Of a DNA stretch of 64,000 nucleotides, positions 1 to 6,511 are shown piece by piece (position 1 is the first letter of the stretch; each line of letters begins with the position of its first letter). Made by a program: the position numbers and the translations under genes. The stretch covers positions 2,232,001-2,296,000 of the forward strand of contig NZ_CP013293.1 of assembly GCF_001456155.1 (NCBI RefSeq), in the 5' to 3' direction. The stretch comes from Chryseobacterium sp. IHB B 17019 (lineage in GTDB: Bacteria; Bacteroidota; Bacteroidia; Flavobacteriales; Weeksellaceae). The notes under the pieces were generated by a model that saw only the letters and a program-made list of their open reading frames with translations, was not told the DNA's origin and did no database searches.

Positions 1-45
1 TGTGGCAAGTAAAAAAGCCGCAAGGATTTTAAAGTTTTTCATCAT
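1..45 (-). CDS. N-terminal fragment of a secreted protein (cut by window edge)
   Basis: Reading leftward from an ATG at 45-43, with a second in-frame ATG at 42-40, the frame gives MMKNFKILAAFLLAT and then leaves the window. The basic start followed by a hydrophobic run is typical of a Sec signal peptide. Nothing more of the protein is visible, so no function can be given. It lies downstream of the gene at 103-786 on the same strand, with a 57-nt gap. Confidence 0.55.
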   Translation of the reverse strand, partial: MMKNFKILAAFLLAT

Positions 46-102
46 TTGTTTTTAAATATTATATAGCAACTGGATTTACAATTATTATGCCGGGATGAAA
101 GA

Positions 103-786
103 TTATTCCTTATAATATACGTCTATTGGGTATTCTTTAATATTTGTAGTCCATTTATCATCAATAAACTCTTTTTTAGTCACCTTCACTGTTTCGCCAC
201 CGGTGGCATCTTCTTCCAGTTCATAGACTTTAAACAATCCTCTTTGCGGAAGCACTGTATATTCTGTTGTTAAATGCCAGCAACATCCTGATTTTGAATA
301 GGTAATTAATCTTTTACGTGCTGAATCCGTGTTGAACATTCCTAAATTTTCATGAGCCAATTGTGTCAGCTCTTCACTTGGAACAAATTGTTTTTTAGTT
401 ATATTAAATACATAAACATCGTAAGAAGGGCCTCCGTAACCACTTTCATTGCCGTTTCTGATGGCGATATCTTCGGTTCCGTCAAAATTAAAATCATCAA
501 AAATCACCGGACTTTGCTCATTATACAATTGAATAATGTTTGCGGTTGGCTTCTGGTCTTCATTTAAATAGAAGTTTAAATTATCTGAAGTTAAGGTTTG
601 TAATTTTTTAGAACTTTTCTTATCAAATAATTCTACGTTCGCTTTTCCGCTGCATTCATTGTTTTCACAGGTTTCAACATTGATTTTGACATCATAATGC
701 TGTGAGGCATCTTTTAATTCAAATTGATTTTGCGCTGAATAAAGGCTTCCAACCAAAATGATGGACAATAATAATTTATAATTCAT
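103..786 (-). CDS. Secreted protein with FG-GAP-like segment (XAC2610-related type)
   Basis: The 227-residue product has a signal peptide (basic MNYK, hydrophobic core, probable cleavage after LYSAQ). Around residues 95-115 it has DFNFDGTEDIAIRNG, a calcium-binding FG-GAP-like loop seen in XAC2610-related and VCBS-like extracellular proteins, followed by a GGPSYDVYVFN stretch typical of that family. A CC pair occurs near residue 168 and one CxxxxC near residue 40. The function is unknown; the protein is probably periplasmic or exported. A TAnnTTTG-type -7 element is readable on the minus strand at 847-840, but I see no matching TTG at -33, so the promoter is only tentative. The start follows from the signal peptide. 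Confidence 0.75.
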   Translation of the reverse strand: MNYKLLLSIILVGSLYSAQNQFELKDASQHYDVKINVETCENNECSGKANVELFDKKSSKKLQTLTSDNLNFYLNEDQKPTANIIQLYNEQSPVIFDDFNFDGTEDIAIRNGNESGYGGPSYDVYVFNITKKQFVPSEELTQLAHENLGMFNTDSARKRLITYSKSGCCWHLTTEYTVLPQRGLFKVYELEEDATGGETVKVTKKEFIDDKWTTNIKEYPIDVYYKE

Positions 787-972
787 CTTTAAAGTGTTTT
801 ACTTGGAAATTTCAATTGATTTTCCAATAAAATTAGATTCAAAAGTACGAAAATTTAAAATTTTTGACCTGATTTTAACCTAAACTAAATTCAAAATAAA
901 ATTCATTTAAAATTTATTATATTGATTTTCAATTAATTAAACAATTTATTTAAAAAATTCCACTACTTTGTA

Positions 973-1004
973 TTGCATATTACCATTTTAATTACATATC
1001 TTTG
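973..1004 (+). promoter_or_regulatory. Bacteroidota-type promoter of the PadR-PspC operon
   Basis: TTG at 973-975 is followed after 21 nt by TATCTTTG at 997-1004, a full match to the Bacteroidota consensus TTG-N19-23-TAnnTTTG. Transcription should start a few bases downstream, giving a leader of about 75 nt before the PadR gene. The leader contains a small dyad GGTTC...GAACC near 1024-1043. Confidence 0.7.
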
Positions 1005-1012
1005 TAATGTAA
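992..1012. promoter_or_regulatory. Candidate PadR operator over the -7 element
   Basis: TTACAT (992-997) and ATGTAA (1007-1012) form a perfect 6-bp dyad with a 9-nt spacer that covers the -7 box. PadR-type regulators bind ATGT/ACAT dyads at their own promoters. Here the half-sites are arranged ACAT...ATGT, the reverse of the classical ATGT-N8-ACAT, so autoregulation is an inference. Confidence 0.4.
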
Positions 1013-1085
1013 AATCGGAATAGGTTCAACTAGCTAGGAACCAGACACCGAAAATTATATAACTAATTAACAAAACTTATTAAAG

Positions 1086-1415
1086 ATGAATACTGAAAAT
1101 ACCAAAGCGCAAATGCGAAAAGGAATTCTGGAATTCTGTATTTTAAGTCTCATCAATCATCGTGAAATGTATGTTTCCGACTTAATAGATGAACTGAAAA
1201 AAGGAAAACTGGATGTAGTAGAAGGAACACTCTACCCTCTTTTAACAAGATTAAAAAACGGCGAGTTCCTTTCTTACAGATGGGAAGAATCTACTGGAGG
1301 ACCACCAAGAAAATATTATCAGATCACAGAAAAAGGTAAATTATTCTTAGATGAACTTCAAAATACCTGGAACGAATTAACAGATTCAGTCAACCAAATT
1401 ACTCAAAAACAATAA
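1086..1415 (+). CDS. PadR family transcriptional regulator
   Basis: This 109-residue protein has the compact PadR winged-helix layout: a start helix (RKGILEFCILSLI), helices carrying YVSDLIDELKK, the recognition segment VVEGTLYPLLTRLKNGEFL and the wing SYRWEESTGGPPRKYYQITEKG, then a short C-terminal dimer helix. The length fits the small (subfamily-2) PadR proteins. It lies 11 nt upstream of the PspC gene and shares its promoter, so it most likely controls this two-gene envelope-stress-type operon. The GGPPRKYY wing motif makes the family assignment firm; the inducer is unknown. Confidence 0.93.
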   Translation: MNTENTKAQMRKGILEFCILSLINHREMYVSDLIDELKKGKLDVVEGTLYPLLTRLKNGEFLSYRWEESTGGPPRKYYQITEKGKLFLDELQNTWNELTDSVNQITQKQ

Positions 1416-1426
1416 AAAACAAAGCT

Positions 1427-3151
1427 ATGAACAAGACACTCTCAATAGGACTCGCAGGTTTTTCTTTTACGATAGAGGAACACGCATATATAAAGCTCAG
1501 CGATTACCTGAATGCTCTGAGAAGCTCTCTGGATGCTTCAGAAGCTGATGAGGTAATGCATGACATAGAAATCAGAATGGTAGAAATCTTCAGAGATTCT
1601 TTAGGAAAACGTGAAGTGATCAACGATACGGATGTAGAAAAAGTAATCGCACAGATCGGTTCTCCTGAAAAAATCGAAGAACAGGAAGAAGCTTATTATT
1701 CTGAAAAAAATACCAAGAAAACATATACTTCAGGAACTGAATATACAGACAAAAAACAGTTGTTCCGTGATCCTGAAAGACAAAAGATCGCAGGTGTTTG
1801 TGCTGGTTTGGCTCACTATGTAGGAATGGATATTACGGCGATGAGAGCAATCTGGTTAGGAGTTTTCGTATTAGGAATCTTTACAGCAGCCATTTCTTCT
1901 TCATTAATAGTATTGCTTTATATCATCCTTTGGATCGTATTACCAAAAGCAGAAACTGCAGCAGATTTCCTGAAAATGAAGGGAAAGCCTATGAACTTCG
2001 ACAATCTTAAGAATGAGTCTAATAAATTGGTGCAATTTGCCAATGAATCTACTCAGAGGGTCGGAGAAATGTATATCGAAAGCAAGCCATACATCAACAA
2101 CGCCGGGAGCGGAATCTGGAATGTAGTGAGGTATATTTTGGGCGGTATTTTTGCCATCATGTCTTTCTCTTGTTTGATCGGTGTATTTGTAATCTTCGGA
2201 TTCATGGGAAATAACGACTTTCCGCCAATCAGCCAGATGGACTTTTATTTTGACAATGACGGAATGAAATATGTTATCATGGCGATGATTATTTTAGGAA
2301 GTTTAATTCCTGCCATGTTATTCGGGTTGTTAAGTATTAAATTAATTTCTCCAAAAACAAAACTGAGAAATACAGGCTGGGTAATCGGAGCTTTAATCCT
2401 TGCATTAATCGTAATCTCAACATATTTCGGGGTAAGCATGGCGAAAAAAGAGATGTTCCTGAAAGGTCACAAAGAAGATACGGAAGAGATTTCTATCAAC
2501 ACCACTTCAGACAGCTTATATGTAGATATTAAGCAGGTAGCTGTTCCACAGAACTTTATCGGGTACGAAGATGATCTTTATTCTGACAAATCTTCAGTGT
2601 ACGAAAAAGATTGGGTACATATAGAAGTTACAAGAAAGGCTGACGTTAAAACTCCTTATTTAATTATTAAAAAAGAGGCTAAAGGATACAACCTTCCATT
2701 GAATGTAAATGTTCCGGTAGAGGTTGTAGGCAACAAAATTATCCTTCCTAATTATATTAAATATCCTTACGAGCACAGATTCAGAGATTACAGTATCGAT
2801 TATGAATTGGTAATTCCTTCAAAATCTGTAGTAATTCCGGTAAAAAAAGACGGAATTGATTTCAACGGAGATTTGAACGGAGACGGAATCAATGACGACG
2901 ATCAGGAAAGAGACGAGCACGGAAATATTAAGATCGAAAAAAATAAGATCACGGTAAACGGCTCTACCATTGAGTACAGCTCAGATAATAAAGACAGTGA
3001 CAGTATTATCATCAACGGTAAAAAAGTTCCTAGCAATCAGGCAGATCAGGTAATTGACTCTATGAAAAACAGCATCAAAAAAATGAAAGGCGGCAAAGTA
3101 GATATCAAAGTAAACGAGGATAAAAACGAAATTTCCATACAAACTAAATAA
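1427..3151 (+). CDS. PspC domain membrane protein
   Basis: The 574-residue protein is in the inner membrane. Residues 1-90 form a cytoplasmic helical region that resembles the N-terminus of other PadR-linked membrane proteins. Residues 110-175 are a PspC domain (KKQLFRDPERQKIAGVCAGL, then a hydrophobic helix ending in LYIILWIVLPKAE). Three further hydrophobic segments follow at about 235-260, 285-305 and 318-340. The C-terminal 230 residues are hydrophilic and end in an Asp/Asn-rich stretch (DFNGDLNGDGINDDDQERD) and a Lys-rich tail. The gene is co-transcribed with padR. PspC domains sense membrane stress in phage-shock systems; the large extra domain probably adds a periplasmic sensor, which is inference. 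Confidence 0.88.
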   Translation: MNKTLSIGLAGFSFTIEEHAYIKLSDYLNALRSSLDASEADEVMHDIEIRMVEIFRDSLGKREVINDTDVEKVIAQIGSPEKIEEQEEAYYSEKNTKKTYTSGTEYTDKKQLFRDPERQKIAGVCAGLAHYVGMDITAMRAIWLGVFVLGIFTAAISSSLIVLLYIILWIVLPKAETAADFLKMKGKPMNFDNLKNESNKLVQFANESTQRVGEMYIESKPYINNAGSGIWNVVRYILGGIFAIMSFSCLIGVFVIFGFMGNNDFPPISQMDFYFDNDGMKYVIMAMIILGSLIPAMLFGLLSIKLISPKTKLRNTGWVIGALILALIVISTYFGVSMAKKEMFLKGHKEDTEEISINTTSDSLYVDIKQVAVPQNFIGYEDDLYSDKSSVYEKDWVHIEVTRKADVKTPYLIIKKEAKGYNLPLNVNVPVEVVGNKIILPNYIKYPYEHRFRDYSIDYELVIPSKSVVIPVKKDGIDFNGDLNGDGINDDDQERDEHGNIKIEKNKITVNGSTIEYSSDNKDSDSIIINGKKVPSNQADQVIDSMKNSIKKMKGGKVDIKVNEDKNEISIQTK

Positions 3152-3159
3152 TTAACTTC

Positions 3160-3222
3160 AGAGAGTGGCAGAAGGTGTGAATGTAGAACTCAACCGTTTG
3201 AAATTCACACTCTTCTTCTCTC
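3160..3222. other. Long imperfect stem-loop between PspC gene and micropeptide promoter
   Basis: GTGTGAAT (3175-3182) pairs with ATTCACAC (3203-3210) across a 20-nt loop. The stem extends outward through AGAAG/CTTCT and GAGAG/CTCTC with one bulge and some mismatches. No T-run follows, so it is not a classical intrinsic terminator. It may stabilise the pspC 3' end. Confidence 0.5.
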
Positions 3223-3248
3223 AGAATGAACAAAAAAAGAATAAATAT

Positions 3249-3282
3249 TTGTTTATTATGTTAATAAAAAAGTTTACATTTG
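3249..3282 (+). promoter_or_regulatory. Promoter of the 20-residue micropeptide
   Basis: TTG at 3249-3251 and TACATTTG at 3275-3282 are separated by 23 nt and match the Bacteroidota promoter consensus. The first start codon downstream is the micropeptide ATG at 3329, which leaves a leader of about 40 nt. Confidence 0.6.
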
Positions 3283-3328
3283 TATAGATAAAAAATTAAT
3301 AACCAACACTCAAAAAATATTTAATATC

Positions 3329-3391
3329 ATGGTACAACTAGCATTAGAAATTGCAATGAAAATCGTGGATTTAATCAGCGGTTTGTTTTAA
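3329..3391 (+). CDS. 20-residue amphipathic micropeptide
   Basis: ATG at 3329 opens MVQLALEIAMKIVDLISGLF and stops with TAA at 3389-3391. Polar residues Q3, E7, K11, D14 and S17 recur every three or four positions, so all of them fall on one face of a helix and the rest is hydrophobic. Net charge is about -1. The ORF lies between a consensus promoter (3249-3282) and a perfect hairpin terminator (3421-3448), so it looks like an independent transcription unit. I recognise no named family. Phenol-soluble-modulin-like peptides and type I toxin peptides share this architecture; that is a resemblance of shape, not a homology claim. Confidence 0.5.
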   Translation: MVQLALEIAMKIVDLISGLF

Positions 3392-3420
3392 GAGCGATAA
3401 TATTTCAATATATTTGTAAA

Positions 3421-3448
3421 GTATAACCACTTTGGTTATACTTTTTTG
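3421..3448 (+). terminator. Intrinsic terminator of the micropeptide unit
   Basis: GTATAACC (3421-3428) pairs perfectly with GGTTATAC (3434-3441) over a 5-nt loop and is followed directly by TTTTTTG. It ends the micropeptide transcript before the acyltransferase start at 3467. Confidence 0.8.
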
Positions 3449-3466
3449 TTTTTAATTCAAATTTAT

Positions 3467-4045
3467 ATGAGAAAGCTGATTGGCAAACTGTTGTTAAAAT
3501 TATTAGGCTGGAAAGTCGTGTTACAAGGCGATGTAAACAGCCTGGACAGATGTATTCTCGTTGTTGCACCACACACGCACAACATGGAATATCTGTTGGG
3601 GAACCTTGCCTATTGGTCTTTGAAAAAGCCATTGAAAATTATCATTAAAGACGCTCATACAAAAGCCTGGTACGGCGGTATTGTAAAAGGGCTGGGCGGA
3701 ATTGGGATCGACAGAACTCAAAAGAATGATCTTGTAAATTTTGTAGCAAAACAATTTGAAAAAGACAATTTTAGCCTGGTTATCACTCCGGAAGGCACAA
3801 GAAGCTGGGTTCCGAAATGGAGAAAAGGCTTTTATCATATGGCATTAGCCGCAAAAGTGCCGATCGTTTTGGCCGCCGGTGATTTCAAAAGAAATATCAT
3901 CTACTTAGGCTACACCATTCCTTACGAAAGAATTGCTTCGGTTCCGTTTGCAGAAATTATGCAGGAAATTCAGGATTATTATATTAAAAATGATATTGTC
4001 CCGAAAGTTCCGGAAAACTGGAACCCGAATATTATGGGGGAATGA
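3467..4045 (+). CDS. Lysophospholipid acyltransferase family protein (PlsC-like)
   Basis: A 192-residue glycerophospholipid acyltransferase homologue. The catalytic block APHTHNMEYL stands where PlsC enzymes have the NHxxxxD motif, with Glu in place of Asp. The phosphate-binding block is ITPEGTRSWVPKWRKGFYHMA, containing the conserved EGTR. It is probably membrane associated and acylates a lysophospholipid or similar acceptor. The ATG at 3467 is chosen because the in-frame upstream TTG (3446) lies inside the tail of the preceding terminator. The two genes downstream are menaquinone enzymes with gaps of 46 and 28 nt, so co-transcription is possible. Confidence 0.85.
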   Translation: MRKLIGKLLLKLLGWKVVLQGDVNSLDRCILVVAPHTHNMEYLLGNLAYWSLKKPLKIIIKDAHTKAWYGGIVKGLGGIGIDRTQKNDLVNFVAKQFEKDNFSLVITPEGTRSWVPKWRKGFYHMALAAKVPIVLAAGDFKRNIIYLGYTIPYERIASVPFAEIMQEIQDYYIKNDIVPKVPENWNPNIMGE

Positions 4046-4091
4046 TTTTTAAAGTTAGAAGTTAGAAGTTTAGCAAAATTATTTAGTATTT

Positions 4092-4523
4092 ATGATAGGT
4101 CAGACGAAAGAAGAAATATTAGCATTTTTGAACAATTGGGGCGGAGAAGTTACTTTAGCCAAAACGTTGGAAATAAAATTTATTGATATCGATTTGGAAA
4201 ACGAAACTTTAACGGCAACAATGCCTGTTGGTCCTAAGGTTCATCAGCCTTTTGGGATTTTACATGGCGGTGCAAGCTGTGTTTTAGCAGAAACAATGGG
4301 TTCAAGCCTGTCTAATTTATTTATTGACGGCGAAAAGTATTACGGAGTCGGGACCAATATTAATTCCAATCATTTGAGAAGCAAAAAAGACGGAATCGTA
4401 ACTGCTGTTGCAAGATTTATAAGAAAAGGAAAATCAATGCACGTTTCTGAAATTGAGATCCGTGATGAAAAAGATCAGCTTATTAATCATACGACAATGA
4501 CAAATAATATTATTAATAAATAA
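4092..4523 (+). CDS. menI: Hotdog-fold thioesterase, probable DHNA-CoA thioesterase
   Basis: The 143-residue protein is a PaaI/MenI-type hotdog thioesterase. It has the substrate-pocket stretch HQPFGILHGGASCVLAETMGS with the catalytic Glu, and the central strand GVGTNINSNHLRS. MenI hydrolyses 1,4-dihydroxy-2-naphthoyl-CoA in menaquinone biosynthesis. The substrate assignment rests on the next gene, which encodes isochorismate synthase 28 nt downstream. From sequence alone it could be another PaaI-family thioesterase. Confidence 0.78.
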   Translation: MIGQTKEEILAFLNNWGGEVTLAKTLEIKFIDIDLENETLTATMPVGPKVHQPFGILHGGASCVLAETMGSSLSNLFIDGEKYYGVGTNINSNHLRSKKDGIVTAVARFIRKGKSMHVSEIEIRDEKDQLINHTTMTNNIINK

Positions 4524-4551
4524 GTTTAAAAGTCTACTTAGCTGATTTATA

Positions 4552-5520
4552 ATGATTTATTTCAAATTTCCATTCAACGAAAAACTATATTCAACAGACG
4601 AAAATTTCAATGAGAATTCTGTAAATTTTCATTCGTTTGATGGCTTAAGCAGTATTAATTTTAATGGAAAAATTGTAGAAATACATCCTGAAAACTTTGA
4701 CAAGACAATAATTTCATGCGAATCTTTACCACCTGACAACAACCAATCCGTTCCTGAAACTAAAGAAGAATATTTAAAGAATCTTGAAAAAGTTATCGAG
4801 GTTATTAAAGAAAACCAACTTCCAAAACTGGTATATTCAAGAAGAAAAATTTTCACTGATTTTAATATAATTGATTTAAAAGAAAGTTTTAAAAATCTTT
4901 GTAATTCTTATCCAAATGCCTTCCGGTATATCTTCATAAACGGCGAAAATGCCTGGATGGGCGCTTTTTCAGAAGTATTAGGGAAATTTAATACAACCAC
5001 TCACGAATTTGAAACCATGAGCCTGGCCGGAACACTTCCGATCTCAGAGAATTGGTCCGAAAAAGAAATTGAAGAACAAAAACCCGTTTCAGCTTATATC
5101 AGAAATATTCTAAAAAAATACTCTGAAAACATTGATGAATCTGAGACTTACGATCATATTTCAGGGAATATAAAACATTTAAGAACTGATTTTAAAGCAA
5201 AAATAAAACACGAGGATCTAGACAATATTATTCAGGAATTACACCCTACTCCTGCCGTTTGTGGTATTCCAAAGGATTTTTGTAAGGAAAAGATTAAAAA
5301 TATAGAAAAATTTCCTCGTGAACTCTACGCCGGTTATATTAAAATTAAAACCGAAGAAACGGTTCAGTTTTTTGTGAATCTTCGATGTTCAAAACTGTAT
5401 CGAAATTCCGTACATGCCTTTGTAGGTGGTGGAATTACCGCTCAAAGCAATCCCGAAAAAGAATGGAGAGAAACAGAATTGAAGTCTGAGGCTGTTTTGA
5501 AAAACCTAGTGATTTTATAA
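4552..5520 (+). CDS. menF: Isochorismate synthase (chorismate-binding enzyme)
   Basis: The 322-residue protein carries the chorismate-binding C-terminal signatures: SLAGTLP, LHPTPAVCGIPK, RELYAGYIKI and the terminal GGGITAQSNPEKEWRETELK. The product converts chorismate to isochorismate, the first step of menaquinone synthesis. It is shorter than typical MenF/EntC (about 390-430 residues) because the N-terminal domain is reduced, as is usual in flavobacteria. Its neighbour is the MenI-like thioesterase and menC lies at 30284-31288, which favours menaquinone over a siderophore role. Confidence 0.86.
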   Translation: MIYFKFPFNEKLYSTDENFNENSVNFHSFDGLSSINFNGKIVEIHPENFDKTIISCESLPPDNNQSVPETKEEYLKNLEKVIEVIKENQLPKLVYSRRKIFTDFNIIDLKESFKNLCNSYPNAFRYIFINGENAWMGAFSEVLGKFNTTTHEFETMSLAGTLPISENWSEKEIEEQKPVSAYIRNILKKYSENIDESETYDHISGNIKHLRTDFKAKIKHEDLDNIIQELHPTPAVCGIPKDFCKEKIKNIEKFPRELYAGYIKIKTEETVQFFVNLRCSKLYRNSVHAFVGGGITAQSNPEKEWRETELKSEAVLKNLVIL

Positions 5521-5532
5521 AAAAATAAGACT

Positions 5533-5601
5533 GAAATTTCTGTGGTGACTAAAGCTCTCGAAATCACCATTACTATAACTATGGCTTCGAGAACCTAGCC
5601 A
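5533..5601. repeat. Dispersed intergenic repeat, copy 1
   Basis: The segment 5533-5585 aligns with 52529-52581, sharing the core TTCTGTGGTGACT, then GCTC-CGAA and CACCATT, at roughly 41 of 53 positions by eye. Here it forms a hairpin with TCTCGAA and TTCGAGA arms and outer GTGG/CCAC ends. It lies between the 3' ends of menF and its convergent neighbour. Confidence 0.6.
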
Positions 5602-5610
5602 CTTTTAAAA

Positions 5611-5643
5611 CAAAAAATCCCTTTCAAAACTGAAAGAGATTTA
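5611..5643. terminator. Bidirectional terminator between convergent genes
   Basis: AATC-CTTTCA and TGAAAG-GATT pair around an AAAC loop with one internal mismatch. The hairpin is flanked by an A-run on the left and T-rich sequence on the right, so it can serve menF on the plus strand and the small membrane-protein gene on the minus strand. Confidence 0.6.
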
Positions 5644-5664
5644 TATAATAATGTAAGATTACAA

Positions 5665-5859
5665 TTATTTCTTCACTCCGATTTTACTCCAGGTATTCAT
5701 TACAAACACAATAATCAAGCCGATTACAGCCGAAGCAATTGAAAATACAAACTTCAGATTATCTTCAGATAATATATCTGATTGCCAGTCGATAGCGTAA
5801 AGATTGATCGCAATAAAAACGATAAACAGTATTAAAAATACTTTATAAAACTTCTGCAT
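5665..5859 (-). CDS. Small two-helix membrane protein
   Basis: This 64-residue protein consists of two hydrophobic helices (about 7-23 and 38-55) joined by a short acidic linker (DWQSDILSEDN), with a basic C-terminus (KIGVKK). I recognise no family. The gene starts 5 nt after the marC stop and is probably co-transcribed with it. Confidence 0.6.
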   Translation of the reverse strand: MQKFYKVFLILFIVFIAINLYAIDWQSDILSEDNLKFVFSIASAVIGLIIVFVMNTWSKIGVKK

Positions 5860-5864
5860 AATTC

Positions 5865-6467
5865 TTAAAAATTAATATAAGTCTGCACCAATTGTGCAAA
5901 ATTTGCGGTGAATAATTTAATTGAAATTGCCAACAGGATAATTCCGAAAACTTTCTGTAAAATAGCCAATGTGGCATCACCCATTTTCTTCTCCAGCCAG
6001 GTAGCAGATTTCAACACCAAATATACGAAAATTGTATTGAGAATGATTCCGAAAATGATATTAATATCATGAAATTCAGCTTTAAGGGATAAGGTTGTCG
6101 TTAAAGTTCCCGCTCCCGCAACCAATGGAAAAGCAATAGGAACGATAGATGCAGATCTTGCTTCTGAGGTTTTATTAATCTCAATTCCTAAAATCATTTC
6201 CAAGGCAATAATGAAAATTACAAATGCCCCGGCAATTGCGAAAGAATTCACATCAACCCCTATGAACTTTAGCATCTTATCTCCCACAAAAAGAAAAACA
6301 AGCATTATTAAACACGCTGTAATGGATGCTCTTCCTGCCTCGATCTGCCCAAATTTCTGTTGAAGCCTCACAACAATAGGAATAGAACCAATGATGTCGA
6401 TCACTGCGAAAAGAACCATAAAACAGGTAATAATCTCTTTTATAGAAAAATCATTAAAAATTTCCAT
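5865..6467 (-). CDS. MarC family integral membrane protein
   Basis: The 200-residue protein has six predicted hydrophobic segments and the family marks LFAVIDIIGSIPIVV near the start and AFPLVAGAGTLTT in the middle. MarC/UPF0056 proteins are inner-membrane proteins of unsettled function; an early link to multiple antibiotic resistance in E. coli was withdrawn. It lies 44 nt downstream of batD. A TAnnTTTG-type -7 box is readable on the minus strand at 6497-6490, so it may have its own promoter in addition to read-through. Confidence 0.88.
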   Translation of the reverse strand: MEIFNDFSIKEIITCFMVLFAVIDIIGSIPIVVRLQQKFGQIEAGRASITACLIMLVFLFVGDKMLKFIGVDVNSFAIAGAFVIFIIALEMILGIEINKTSEARSASIVPIAFPLVAGAGTLTTTLSLKAEFHDINIIFGIILNTIFVYLVLKSATWLEKKMGDATLAILQKVFGIILLAISIKLFTANFAQLVQTYINF

Positions 6468-6511
6468 CTCTTTGTAATTAAAAATTTCGCAAAAATATGA
6501 AAATAAATTGG

